Shown one piece after another: positions 33,136-43,250 of a DNA stretch of 64,000 nucleotides. The stretch covers positions 62,001 to 126,000 of the forward strand of contig NZ_VDFW01000015.1 in the NCBI RefSeq assembly GCF_006152065.1, given 5' to 3'. The stretch comes from Amycolatopsis alkalitolerans (GTDB lineage: Bacteria > Actinomycetota > Actinomycetes > Mycobacteriales > Pseudonocardiaceae). Position numbers and translations under genes: made by a program. The stretch's first letter is position 1. Each line of letters opens with the position of its first letter. The notes under the pieces were generated by a model. That model did not search any database, was not told where the DNA came from, and worked only from the letters and a program-made list of their open reading frames with translations.

Positions 33136-33248
33136 ACACCGGTCGGCGTCCCTGGCTGTTGACACTGGCCTGGCTGTGGGTCGGGCTGCCGTTCGCTTAC
33201 GGCGTGTACGAACTGATCCTCAAGGTGATTCAGCTCTTCGGCGGCTGA
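33132..33248 (+). CDS. small membrane partner of the OFA transporter (38 aa)
   Basis: A 38-aa protein that starts inside the stop of the transporter (ATGA overlap), after the AAGGAAG stretch encoded at the end of that gene. The basic N-terminus MNTGRRPW is followed by one membrane helix (about residues 8-30) containing WLWVGLPFAYGVYEL. Such very short proteins are known as MFS transporter small subunits behind OFA carriers. Its 3' end overlaps the convergent GntR gene by 19 bp. Confidence 0.8.
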   Translation: MNTGRRPWLLTLAWLWVGLPFAYGVYELILKVIQLFGG

Positions 33249-33889
33249 GCGAGCCCTTCGAGCAGGGCCCGCCGCGCGGAGTGCACATGCTCTTCGGCGG
33301 CGGCCCCGAGCCGATCGGTCTCGCCGGCGCGGATGAGTGTGGCCAGCTCGTGGTGCTCGCCCCAGGCGCGCGCCCGGTAACGTTCGCGGCCGACGCGGAT
33401 GCGGTGCGACTGGAAGAGCCGCACCTGGGACCGCACGGCGTACCAGGCGTCGAGCAGGCGCCGGTTGCCGGCCGCGCGGTAGATGGCCTCGTGGAACTCC
33501 AGATCCAGCGCGAGTACCCGCGTCCCGTCGGTCTCCTTGGCCATCCGGTCGACCAGGTGATCCAGTTCGTCGAGCTGGCCGGCGGACGCGCGTGCCGCCG
33601 CGCTTGTGGCGGCGAGCCGGTCGAGCGCGCCGCGGACGGCGTAGACCTCGTCGATGTCGGACTCGGTGAGCCCGATGACGTGCGTGCCCCGGTGCCACAC
33701 GCTCTGCACGAGCCCTTCGCGTTCCAGCACCGCCAGCCCTTCGCGCACCGAGCCGCGGCTGACCTGCAGGGAGGCGGCGAGTTCGGCCTCGCGCAGCGCG
33801 CTGCCCGGGGCGAACCGCCCGGCGAAGATCTCGTCCCGGATCCGGTCGGCCGCTTCGTCGGCGAGGCCACGACGCTGCGCTGGCTGCAT
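33230..33889 (-). CDS. GntR family regulator, FadR/FCD subfamily
   Basis: A 219-aa regulator if started at ATG 33889. The winged helix ([21 protein letters not shown] ... [30 protein letters not shown]) is followed by an all-helical FCD ligand domain with the usual metal-type residues Asp and His in [17 protein letters not shown] (about residue 125-141). The longer TTG frame to 33925 would cover the perfect palindrome at 33891-33910, which is more likely its operator. It is divergent from the VOC gene. The effector is probably a small carboxylate, as in other FCD proteins. Confidence 0.9.
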   Translation of the reverse strand: MQPAQRRGLADEAADRIRDEIFAGRFAPGSALREAELAASLQVSRGSVREGLAVLEREGLVQSVWHRGTHVIGLTESDIDEVYAVRGALDRLAATSAAARASAGQLDELDHLVDRMAKETDGTRVLALDLEFHEAIYRAAGNRRLLDAWYAVRSQVRLFQSHRIRVGRERYRARAWGEHHELATLIRAGETDRLGAAAEEHVHSARRALLEGLAQPPKS

Positions 33890-33890
33890 G

Positions 33891-33910
33891 TCCGAATGTT
33901 GACATTCGGA
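33891..33910. promoter_or_regulatory. perfect 20-bp palindrome, GntR operator candidate
   Basis: TCCGAATGTTGACATTCGGA has two 9-bp arms that match perfectly around a 2-bp centre. It lies directly before the GntR start and overlaps a plus-strand -35 TTGACA (33899-33904) that, with CAAGCT at 33923-33928, could drive the VOC gene. Bound GntR would block both directions. Confidence 0.75.
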
Positions 33911-33957
33911 GGTTACGAAGGTCAAGCTTGGAAACGATGACCTCGAAGGAGTTGCCG

Positions 33958-34377
33958 ATGACCCGCCCCGGTTTCCATCTCGCCATCCCGGTGGACGATC
34001 TGTCCCGTGCCCGCGAGTTCTACGGAGGAGTTCTCGGGTTGCCGGAGGGCCGGTCGGACACCCGCTGGGTCGACTGGAACTTCCACGGGCACCAGGTGGT
34101 GACGCATGTGGTTCCGGGTGCGCGCACCGAGTCCGGCCGCAACCCCGTTGACGGGCATGACGTGCCCGTCCCGCACTTCGGCCTGATCCTGTCCATTGAG
34201 GACTTCCACGAGCTGGCCGGGAAGCTGCGCGCCGCCGGGACGGAGTTCGTCATCGAGCCATACCAGCGGTTCGCGGGCGGGCCGGGGGAGCAGTGGACGA
34301 TGTTCCTGCACGATCCCGCCGGAAACGCCCTGGAGTTCAAGGCTTTCCGCGACGAGTCGCAGCTGTTCGCCAAATGA
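33958..34377 (+). CDS. VOC/glyoxalase-like protein
   Basis: A 139-aa vicinal-oxygen-chelate protein. ATG 33958 has AAGGAG 6 bp upstream. Two beta-alpha-beta-beta-beta halves are visible, starting with [26 protein letters not shown] and, in the second half, [18 protein letters not shown]. Possible metal ligands are His in the first strand, a second His in DVPVPHFGL and Glu in GNALEFKAF. It is a dioxygenase, isomerase or glyoxalase-like enzyme, or a binding protein; the reaction cannot be told from sequence. It is divergent from the GntR gene and precedes an SDR gene. Confidence 0.85.
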   Translation: MTRPGFHLAIPVDDLSRAREFYGGVLGLPEGRSDTRWVDWNFHGHQVVTHVVPGARTESGRNPVDGHDVPVPHFGLILSIEDFHELAGKLRAAGTEFVIEPYQRFAGGPGEQWTMFLHDPAGNALEFKAFRDESQLFAK

Positions 34378-34421
34378 GCCACGGGGAGGCCCCGCGCGGC
34401 GGGCGTGACGGGGGAGGGTTT

Positions 34422-35207
34422 GTGCGGCAGGACCGAGCGGATGCGGGTGTCTCGCGAAGGCGCGGCGTTCTCGTCACCGGTGCGGCGTCCGGGCTGGGGC
34501 GAGCGGTCGCGCTCGCGTTCGCCGAGTGGGGCGACCGCGTGGCGGTGCACTACAACTCGAACCGAACCGAGGCCGAGGCGACGTTGAAGTCCTTGCCGGG
34601 CAACGGGCATGCCCTCATCCAGGGTGACATCACCGTGGCCGCGCGCGAGATCGCGGACACGGCCGAACAGGTGCTCGGCGGCGTGGACGTGCTGGTGAAC
34701 AACGCGGCGGTGGTGACCACGACCGCCACCGCGCACCCGCTCGCCGAGACGTCCTTCGAGCACTGGCAACAGATGTGGCGCGATTCGGTCGAGGTCAACC
34801 TGCTCGGTGCCGCCGACCTGACCTACTGGGTGGCGCGGCACATGATCGAGCGCGGCGCCGCGGGGCACGTCGTCAACGTCGGTTCGCGCGGGGCGTTCCG
34901 CGGTGAACCGGATCACCCGGCGTACGGCGCGACCAAGGCGGCGCTGCACTCGATGGGCCAGTCGCTCGCGGTTTCCCTCGCGCCGTACGGGATCTCGGTC
35001 GCCTCGGTGGCGCCGGGATTCATCGCCACCGAACGCGTGGCCGACTGGCTCACCGGCGAGCGCGGAGCGGAACTCAGGGCGCAGAGCCCGTTCGGCCGGG
35101 TGGCCGAACCCCGCGAGATCGCCGCCGCCATCGTGCATCTCGCGGGCTCGCAATGGGCTTCCGGCGCCATCCTCGACCTGAACGGCGCCTCGTACCTGAG
35201 GACCTGA
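34422..35207 (+). CDS. short-chain dehydrogenase/reductase
   Basis: A 261-aa SDR starting at GTG 34422, after GGAGGG. The cofactor motif TGAASGLG (about residue 19), the NNAAV structural motif (about 96), and the catalytic Ser (VGSRG, about 150) with YGATK (about 164) are intact. The second-strand residues HYNSNRTEAE suggest NADP preference. It follows the VOC gene by 44 bp and is convergent with FdhF. The substrate is unknown; control by the neighbouring GntR protein is plausible. Confidence 0.9.
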   Translation: MRQDRADAGVSRRRGVLVTGAASGLGRAVALAFAEWGDRVAVHYNSNRTEAEATLKSLPGNGHALIQGDITVAAREIADTAEQVLGGVDVLVNNAAVVTTTATAHPLAETSFEHWQQMWRDSVEVNLLGAADLTYWVARHMIERGAAGHVVNVGSRGAFRGEPDHPAYGATKAALHSMGQSLAVSLAPYGISVASVAPGFIATERVADWLTGERGAELRAQSPFGRVAEPREIAAAIVHLAGSQWASGAILDLNGASYLRT

Positions 35208-35211
35208 CCGC

Positions 35212-37515
<2,304 letters not shown>

Positions 37516-37519
37516 CTCG

Positions 37520-38914
37520 TCATTTTCCGGCCTCGAGCGGTTGCTGACGAACGTGGTCGCGTTTGAGGACCCGATCGGTGACCGTCAGGACGAACAGAAT
37601 CGCCCCGACACCGAGCAGCGCCCACGCGAGGTGGTGCAGACCAGTGGACGTCGTCCGCTCGCCGAAACACAGCGCTATCAGGGTGGATGAGACGATCGCG
37701 CCGAGGTACTGGGCAGTACGGAACAGTCCGCTGGCGGTGCCCATCTGGTCCGCGGGGGCCTGGCCGTAAAGCGCTGTTTGATTGGTCACACTGGTCAGTC
37801 CCTGGCCGAGACCGAACACCGCGGCCATCGCGACGAGGGCGACGAGCCAGGTGTTCGAGCTCACGAAAGTCAGCAGCGCGGACCCGGCGAGCAGCGCGAG
37901 CGAGTTCGTGATCAGGCGGGCGCGCAGGCCGCTCGGCTTGGCGGAGGCGGCCGAGGCGACGACCGCCACCGCCGACATCGGCAACAGCAGCAAGCCCGCG
38001 TCCTCCTCGCTCAGCCCTCGTGCCGTTTCGAGCCACTGGACGTAACCGAACATGATCGAATACACGACGAGGAAGGCCAGCGCCTGGCGCAGGTAGGTGC
38101 GCACCAGCGGACCGTTGCCCGCGAGCATGCGCAGGTCGATGAACGGGCGCCGGGCGCGCAGTTCGAACCAGGTGAACCCGGCGCCCAGCACGGCGGCGAC
38201 CCCGAGCAGGTACAGGTCGTCGAGCGCCGGTTCCATCACGAACAGCAGCACCGCGAGCAGGGTGACCGCGAACAGCGCGATGCCCGCGTAGTCGATGCGC
38301 TCGCGGGTGAGCGCCGCCGGATCGTCGCGCGGGACCCAGAACAGCGCCAGCAGCAGGGACGCGGCGCCGAGCGGGATGTTCACCGCGAAGATCGCCGGCC
38401 AGCCGAACAGCGCGATCAGCACGCCGCCGAGCGTCGGGCCGATCACCATGACCGTCTGGGAGGACATCGCGAGCACGGACAGGACTCGGCTCGGCACGCC
38501 CTGTCCCGCCGCGTCGGCGCGCTTTCGCAACACGGCCATCGCCGCCGGGAACCCCGCGCAGGTGCCGACCCCGAGCACCGCGCGGACCGCGATCAGCCAG
38601 TCGAGCGAGAAGGCCAGCAGCCCGCCGATCCCGGCGAGCATCACGATCAGGGCGCCGACCAGCAGCACCCGCCGCGCGCCGAACCGGTCGACGAACAGGC
38701 CGATGACCGGCTGCCCGACCGCGGTGGCCAGGTACAGCGAAGTGATGAGCCACGCGGTCTGTTCCGGCCGGGCGCCGAACGCCTGCCCGATGGGCACCAG
38801 CGCGACCGCGATGAGGGTGGAGTTGATCGGGTTGAGCACGGCGCTCGCGATCAGCGGGCTGACCAGTTTCGGGGTGAAGACGGACCGGGTCGCGGTCTGC
38901 GTACTCGTAGTCAC
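37520..38914 (-). CDS. MFS exporter, DHA2-like
   Basis: A 464-aa major-facilitator transporter starting at GTG 38914, overlapping the MarR stop by 4 bp. About 12-14 membrane helices are predicted. The GLFVDRFGARRVLLVGALI loop (about residues 54-72) is the typical MFS motif A, and TLGGVLIALFGWPAIFAVNIP near 140-160 is the motif C region of drug antiporters. Cotranscription with a MarR gene and with FdhF suggests induced export of a toxic or redox-active compound. Confidence 0.9.
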   Translation of the reverse strand: MTTSTQTATRSVFTPKLVSPLIASAVLNPINSTLIAVALVPIGQAFGARPEQTAWLITSLYLATAVGQPVIGLFVDRFGARRVLLVGALIVMLAGIGGLLAFSLDWLIAVRAVLGVGTCAGFPAAMAVLRKRADAAGQGVPSRVLSVLAMSSQTVMVIGPTLGGVLIALFGWPAIFAVNIPLGAASLLLALFWVPRDDPAALTRERIDYAGIALFAVTLLAVLLFVMEPALDDLYLLGVAAVLGAGFTWFELRARRPFIDLRMLAGNGPLVRTYLRQALAFLVVYSIMFGYVQWLETARGLSEEDAGLLLLPMSAVAVVASAASAKPSGLRARLITNSLALLAGSALLTFVSSNTWLVALVAMAAVFGLGQGLTSVTNQTALYGQAPADQMGTASGLFRTAQYLGAIVSSTLIALCFGERTTSTGLHHLAWALLGVGAILFVLTVTDRVLKRDHVRQQPLEAGK

Positions 38915-39354
38915 CACTCCCCGCTCTGCGCGACCCGCTCGAGGAGCGGGAGTGCCTGCTCGATTCGCTCGCGTTCGGCGGGGGTGAACCGGGAAAGTGC
39001 CGTGGCGAGCCACTCCTCGCGGTGCTGGTGCACGCCCTGCACCGTCTTGCTGCCCAGACCGGACAGGGAGATCACGACGCGCCTGCCGTCGCGGGGGTCA
39101 CGCGCGCGCTCGATATAGCCCAGTTCGTCCAGCGCGCCCAGGGTCGCCCCCATGGACTGCTGGCGGACGTGTTCGGCCGCCGCGAGCTGGGCCTGAGTCG
39201 CCGGACCTTTCCGGTGCAGCCGGGCGAGCACCGCGGACTGCGACGGGGTCAGCACGCCGGCGTTGTCCACCTGGCGCAACCGCCGGTGCAGGTGCCCGAC
39301 CACCCCGCGCAGCGCGCCGGCCAGCCGAGCGGCTTCGTTCGGAACGCGAGTCAT
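38911..39354 (-). CDS. MarR family regulator of the exporter-FdhF operon
   Basis: A 147-aa MarR protein. ATG 39354 lies 6 bp after TAGACT (minus strand, 39361-39366), placing the transcription start at the ATG, so the message is probably leaderless. The winged helix is at about residues 45-100 (ATQAQLAAAEHVRQQSMGATLGALDELGYI, with wing DPRDGRRVVISL). It is the first gene of an operon with the MFS exporter and FdhF. The -10 element lies within the palindrome at 39357-39374, so autorepression is likely. Confidence 0.92.
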   Translation of the reverse strand: MTRVPNEAARLAGALRGVVGHLHRRLRQVDNAGVLTPSQSAVLARLHRKGPATQAQLAAAEHVRQQSMGATLGALDELGYIERARDPRDGRRVVISLSGLGSKTVQGVHQHREEWLATALSRFTPAERERIEQALPLLERVAQSGEW

Positions 39355-39356
39355 AT

Positions 39357-39388
39357 GCACAGTCTAGACTGTGCAGTCCAGACTGTGC
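39357..39388. promoter_or_regulatory. tandem MarR operators over a leaderless promoter
   Basis: GCACAGTCTAGACTGTGC (39357-39374) is a perfect 18-bp palindrome. A second copy, GTGCAGTCCAGACTGTGC (39371-39388), matches at 15 of 18 positions and shares 4 bp with it. The 14-bp repeat distance places the two dimers on different faces of the helix. The first copy contains the -10 hexamer. Confidence 0.8.
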
Positions 39389-39392
39389 GACT

Positions 39393-40325
39393 TCAGTGGC
39401 AGTTGTCTCCGGTCGGCATGGGTTTGGCCGGGTCGAACCGGCCTGGTTCGGCGGAGAGCGACGCGGCGGTGACGTTCGTCTCACTGAACTCCGGTGCGAC
39501 GAGGCCGTTCTTGCTGGCCGCGCACGCGACGTCGGTGTTGTAGAAGTCGAGGTTGTCCAGCCAGAGGCCGCGGCTGGTGCTCCTCCATCCCGATCCCGAA
39601 CGCAGCACGTAGTCCGCCTGGACCCGGATGAAGGGTTCGAGGTCGGCCGGTCCGGTGATCAGGTGGCTGCCGGGGTCGAACGCGTAGGCGACGATGTAGT
39701 CCGCGTGGATGTCGAGTTCGCCCGCCTTCCCGGGGTGCACGGTGAGGCTGCCGTTCATCCGTGGTGGCACGGGAAGCAGGTGATAGCCGTCCGCGAAGCG
39801 CACCACGTAGCCGTCCGGGTGGGCATGCGCATCCGGTTGCTGGTCCGGAGCGAGTACGGCGACGTACTTGGCGGTGTCGTGCCGCTCGAGCACGTCGAGG
39901 TCCAGCGAGGAGAGCGCGATGGCCTGCTTGACCTGGTCCAGGGCGGAGCGCGTCTCCGCTGTCGCGGCCGATGGGAGGCGCAGGCCCGCGATGCCCTCGG
40001 CCCAGTTCTGGGCGGGAGTGTTGTCGAACGGGCGGGACAGGTCGACACGCGCGACGTCCGGCAGGTCCGTGGGTGCGGTCGTGGTCGGTGGGGCCGCATT
40101 CGCCGAGTCAGGCGCGTACTGCTCGGAGGCCGCCTTCCCCCATCGATACAGCCCGACGACGGCCGCGACGACCAGCACGGCGGCCACCCCGAAGAACGAC
40201 AGCCGCCTGCGTCTGCTCGCCCGGCGCCGGTCGCGGCGGAAGTCGACCCAGGCCTCCTTCTCGGCGTGCCGCTGCCAGTCCGGATCCATCAGATCCGGAT
40301 GGTTCTCGATCCCGTCGTCGTCCAC
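39393..40325 (-). CDS. membrane-anchored extracytoplasmic protein, unknown function
   Basis: A 310-aa protein starting at GTG 40325, with AAGG 8 bp upstream (ATG 40355 is the alternative but lacks a site). A basic cytoplasmic N-terminus (DRRRASRRRRLSFFG) is followed by one membrane helix (about residues 41-60) and a Thr/Ala/Pro linker. The globular outer domain of about 230 residues has two Cys near the C-terminus (CAASKN and DNCH), possibly a disulfide. I do not recognise the domain. It may be a surface or cell-envelope protein. Confidence 0.75.
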   Translation of the reverse strand: MDDDGIENHPDLMDPDWQRHAEKEAWVDFRRDRRRASRRRRLSFFGVAAVLVVAAVVGLYRWGKAASEQYAPDSANAAPPTTTAPTDLPDVARVDLSRPFDNTPAQNWAEGIAGLRLPSAATAETRSALDQVKQAIALSSLDLDVLERHDTAKYVAVLAPDQQPDAHAHPDGYVVRFADGYHLLPVPPRMNGSLTVHPGKAGELDIHADYIVAYAFDPGSHLITGPADLEPFIRVQADYVLRSGSGWRSTSRGLWLDNLDFYNTDVACAASKNGLVAPEFSETNVTAASLSAEPGRFDPAKPMPTGDNCH

Positions 40326-40382
40326 CGTGTACCGCCTTGTCCGTTGATCTTGCATCCGGAGGTCGGCGGCTCCGGCAAGGCG

Positions 40383-40502
40383 TTACGGCGAAACCACATC
40401 CGCAACCAATTCGAGATGTGAGACGTGCGGGCAGCGGCCGCCGGGGATCTCGACCGCCTCGACCCCGCGCTCGCGCCGCCGCAACTCGCCGGTCAGCCTC
40501 CG
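40383..40502 (-). pseudogene. 3' remnant of an alpha/beta-hydrolase gene
   Basis: Between the membrane protein and the SGNH gene, one minus-strand frame reads like the last 40 or so residues of an alpha/beta hydrolase: GVEAVEIPGGRCPHVSHLEL, with the family's catalytic-His context (usually GGHCPHVSHP) and a closing VADVV before TAA 40383. Upstream the frame runs directly into the SGNH gene with no hydrolase core. I infer a deletion remnant; a very short standalone peptide is the alternative. Confidence 0.4.
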
Positions 40503-40515
40503 GTCAGCGTGCGCC

Positions 40516-41385
40516 TCAGCGCAACTCCGCGTAGACGATTCTCGCCAGGCCCGTCTCTCCGGCGAGGTTCGGGTGGTAGGGCGCGGCGGTGAGCTTGACG
40601 TCCTTGCCGTTGATCCACGCGTCGTGCCCGGCGCACGCGTCGTGCCCGAGCGACGGCGTGAAGGTGTCCACATAGGACGTATCGCCGTCGGCGGCCGCGG
40701 CACCGGCGATCGCGCCGTTGAGCGCCTCCTCGACGCTGTTGAGCCACGCGTAGTCACCGTCGGCGAACGGCAGGATGTCCGGGCAGGTCCCGGTCGGGGG
40801 CGCGATCCGCGGGTAGCCGATGGCGAGCACCTTCGCCTTCGGTGCTCGCTCGTGGATTTCCGCGAGCACGGCGGTGATGTTGGCTTGCGTCCGCGTCAGT
40901 TGCTGCTTGATCACGTCGACGCCGTCGACGGTGAAATGCCGCTGGCACGGGTTCCCGGTCGGATCCGAGTCGCGCAGGCCGGGGCAGGTGCCGGTGAGCG
41001 TGCCGAACACGCCGTAGTCGTTGCCGCCGATACCGATCGTGACCAGGTCGGTGTTGTGCCGCAGCGCGTCGAGTTGCGGCGGGTTCGAACCGAGCGGCAC
41101 CGCCTGCGCGCTCGTCATGTCGGTGGTGTCGGCGCCGCTGCAGCTCACGTCGACGTACGACTTCGGCAGCAGCCGCAGTGCCAGTTGCGCCGGGTAGTTC
41201 GAGGTCGACCGGAAGCAGCCGACCGGATCGAGCCGCTGCAGCGGGATCAGCGGCCCCGCGGTGTAGGAGTCACCGAGCGCCACATACCGCTCGTACCACC
41301 GCTCGCCGGCCGAGGCGGAGAACCCCGATACCAGCAGGGTGCAGACGGCGACCACGGCGATGATCAGACCCCGGCGAGCGCGCAT
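40516..41385 (-). CDS. secreted SGNH/GDSL hydrolase
   Basis: A 289-aa esterase or lipase with a signal peptide (residues 1-26). The SGNH blocks are visible: GDSYTAG with the nucleophile (about residue 38), Asn in TIGIGGNDYG (about 118), and the C-terminal His in APYHPNLAGE (about 273). Six Cys are spread along the mature protein, consistent with disulfides in the Streptomyces-type secreted lipases of this fold. It acts outside the cell on ester substrates. Confidence 0.92.
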   Translation of the reverse strand: MRARRGLIIAVVAVCTLLVSGFSASAGERWYERYVALGDSYTAGPLIPLQRLDPVGCFRSTSNYPAQLALRLLPKSYVDVSCSGADTTDMTSAQAVPLGSNPPQLDALRHNTDLVTIGIGGNDYGVFGTLTGTCPGLRDSDPTGNPCQRHFTVDGVDVIKQQLTRTQANITAVLAEIHERAPKAKVLAIGYPRIAPPTGTCPDILPFADGDYAWLNSVEEALNGAIAGAAAADGDTSYVDTFTPSLGHDACAGHDAWINGKDVKLTAAPYHPNLAGETGLARIVYAELR

Positions 41386-41447
41386 GCTTCTTTCCTAGCT
41401 CGCGTCGCCCGGATGTGGCGCCGCCGTTCGGGTGGTGTCCGCGCAGT

Positions 41448-42572
41448 TCACCCGGTCTGGTGGAGCGCTTCACCCAATGAGCAGAGCAACGCCTCCTGGC
41501 CGCGCCGGGCGATGAGCTGGGCCCCGGCCGGCAACCCGGCCGCGGTGAGTCCGGCCGGGACGGTCAGGGCGGGATGCCCGCTGACCGCGGCGAGCGCGGT
41601 GAGCCGGTAGTAGGCGGTCTCGATCTGTTCGGTGCGCCCACCGACCTCGACGGTGTCTTCGTCTTGCCGGGCCGCGGTGACCGGCACGGTCGGCAGCAGC
41701 AGCGCGTCGACCGTTTCGAGTGTCGCGTCGACCTCGTCGCGGATCTTCCCGCTGAGCTCCAGCGCGCGCTCGTAGTCCGATGTGGACACTTCCGACCCGG
41801 CGCGCAGCTGGCCGATGGCGCGCCCGGAAAGCCCGTCCGGATGCCGCAGGTACTCGGCCCACCACTGCCGGGCGGACTCGAAGAGCATGATCGTGTACCC
41901 GGTTCCGCGCGCGTGGCGCTGGGACAGGGGCAGTTCCACGTCGACGATCCCGGCACCTGCGGCGCGGAGTGTCCCGGCCGCCTTTTCGACCAGCCCGAGC
42001 ACTTGCGCGTCGATCCGGTCGCCCCAGAGCCCGCGCGGCCAGCCCAGGCGCAGACCCGGGACCGGCCTGATCTCGGCGGTCTGCCCGGTGAGCAAGCCGT
42101 GGATGGCCAGGCATTCCCGTGGCGTGCGCGTGATCGGGCCGACGGTGTCCATCGACGGGGCGATCGGGGTGATCCCGTCCATCGGCACCGAACCGTGCGT
42201 CGGGCGCAGGCCCACGACGCCGCACAGCGCGGCCGGAATCCGGATCGAGCCGCCGGTGTCCGTGCCGAGCGCGACCGGGGCCGCGCCGGTCGCGACCGCG
42301 ACGGCCGAACCGCCGCTCGACCCGCCGGCGTCGCGTGCCGGGTCGTACGGGTTTCCGCAGCCGGGAGTGCGGACCGACCACGCCAGTTCGGGCACCGTCG
42401 TGCGTCCGGTCACGACGTAGCCGGCGGCGCGCAGCCGCGCCACGACCGTGGCGTCCTTCGCCGCGACGCGGTGCCCGAGCCCGGGCGTGCCGTTACGCAC
42501 GGTCTGGCCCGCGACGTCGATGAGGTCCTTGACCGCGAGGCCCGGGTATGTCTCCACGAATGCGCCCGTCAT
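41448..42572 (-). CDS. amidase signature family hydrolase
   Basis: A 374-aa amidase of the short (AMI1-like) kind. The Ser-cisSer-Lys triad is complete: Lys in LAVKDLIDVAG (about residue 15), cis-Ser in DAGGSSGGSAVAVATG (about 88) and the nucleophile in GTDTGGSIRIPAALCG (about 112). ATG 42572 overlaps the methyltransferase stop (ATGA), so the two are coupled. The same frame stays open far upstream, opposite folC, but that part is not coding. It probably hydrolyses a carboxamide; the substrate is not evident. Confidence 0.92.
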   Translation of the reverse strand: MTGAFVETYPGLAVKDLIDVAGQTVRNGTPGLGHRVAAKDATVVARLRAAGYVVTGRTTVPELAWSVRTPGCGNPYDPARDAGGSSGGSAVAVATGAAPVALGTDTGGSIRIPAALCGVVGLRPTHGSVPMDGITPIAPSMDTVGPITRTPRECLAIHGLLTGQTAEIRPVPGLRLGWPRGLWGDRIDAQVLGLVEKAAGTLRAAGAGIVDVELPLSQRHARGTGYTIMLFESARQWWAEYLRHPDGLSGRAIGQLRAGSEVSTSDYERALELSGKIRDEVDATLETVDALLLPTVPVTAARQDEDTVEVGGRTEQIETAYYRLTALAAVSGHPALTVPAGLTAAGLPAGAQLIARRGQEALLCSLGEALHQTG

Positions 42573-43177
42573 GTCCTGTTCATAGCAGGCCCGCGGTAGA
42601 GGAGCAGGTATCGCCAGAACAACAGCGGGCGGACGGTGCTCCCCGGCAGCAGCCGGGCCGATTCGCGGCGGACCTCGGTCATCGTCATCGTTTCGCCGCG
42701 CACGCGCGGGGCGATCGTCTGATCCGGACCACCGTTGAGGCGTTCGCCCGCGGCGATGATCGCCCGGGCGGCGAGGTTCACCGGCGGTCCGAGCACGAGC
42801 CATTTGCCGAGGTCGGCGGCCGAACGGGGCTTTCCGAGGCCGAGCACGGCGAGCACCCCGCCCGGCGCGAGCGCCTGCCGGAGCTTGGTCACCGTGGCGA
42901 ACGGGACGTGGTGGAGCGAGGCGAGGCAGGAGATGAAGTCGTAGTGCCCTTCGCGCAGGTCGGCGGTCGTGACGTCCGCCTGCCGGTAGCCGACGCCGCC
43001 GCCGAGCGCACGAGCGGCGGAGATGACCGCCGGATCCGGGTCGATACCGTCCACGGCCAGCCCGGTCGCCGCGAGGTGCCGGGCGAACCTGCCGGTACCG
43101 CAGCCGACGTCCAGCGCGGTGCGCGCGCCGCCGGGCACCTGGCGCAGGAGCAGGGGGTGGTAGTGGTTGAAGGGCAT
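42569..43177 (-). CDS. class I SAM-dependent methyltransferase
   Basis: A 202-aa methyltransferase with motif I LDVGCGTGRFARHLA (about residues 22-36), the acidic GIDPDPAVI (about 44) and motif II/III DFISCLASLHHVPF and LAPGGVLAVLG (about 79-110). ATG 43177 gives the usual start MPFNHYHPLLLRQVPGGA; no strong ribosome binding site is seen. It is divergent from folC across 73 bp and coupled to the amidase. The acceptor is unknown. Confidence 0.85.
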   Translation of the reverse strand: MPFNHYHPLLLRQVPGGARTALDVGCGTGRFARHLAATGLAVDGIDPDPAVISAARALGGGVGYRQADVTTADLREGHYDFISCLASLHHVPFATVTKLRQALAPGGVLAVLGLGKPRSAADLGKWLVLGPPVNLAARAIIAAGERLNGGPDQTIAPRVRGETMTMTEVRRESARLLPGSTVRPLLFWRYLLLYRGPAMNRT

Positions 43178-43233
43178 GAAGCCAAACCGCCAGCCCCTCT
43201 CCCGACCACCGCCCCCAGCGGAGCGCTTCGCGC

Positions 43234-43245
43234 CCAATATATTGG
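43234..43245 (+). promoter_or_regulatory. palindromic -10 element before leaderless folC
   Basis: CCAATATATTGG is a perfect 12-bp palindrome. Its core TATATT (43238-43243) lies 7 bp before GTG 43251, the spacing expected when transcription starts at the first coding base. No ribosome binding site exists, which supports leaderless translation. Confidence 0.5.
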
Positions 43246-43250
43246 ACTGT

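Noticed and set aside
30793..33165. 790-codon minus-strand frame opposite the OFA transporter running into fdhD
   Set aside because: It is out of frame with fdhD, rich in Arg/Asp/Gly, and without motifs; both fdhD and the transporter are clearly coding in other frames.
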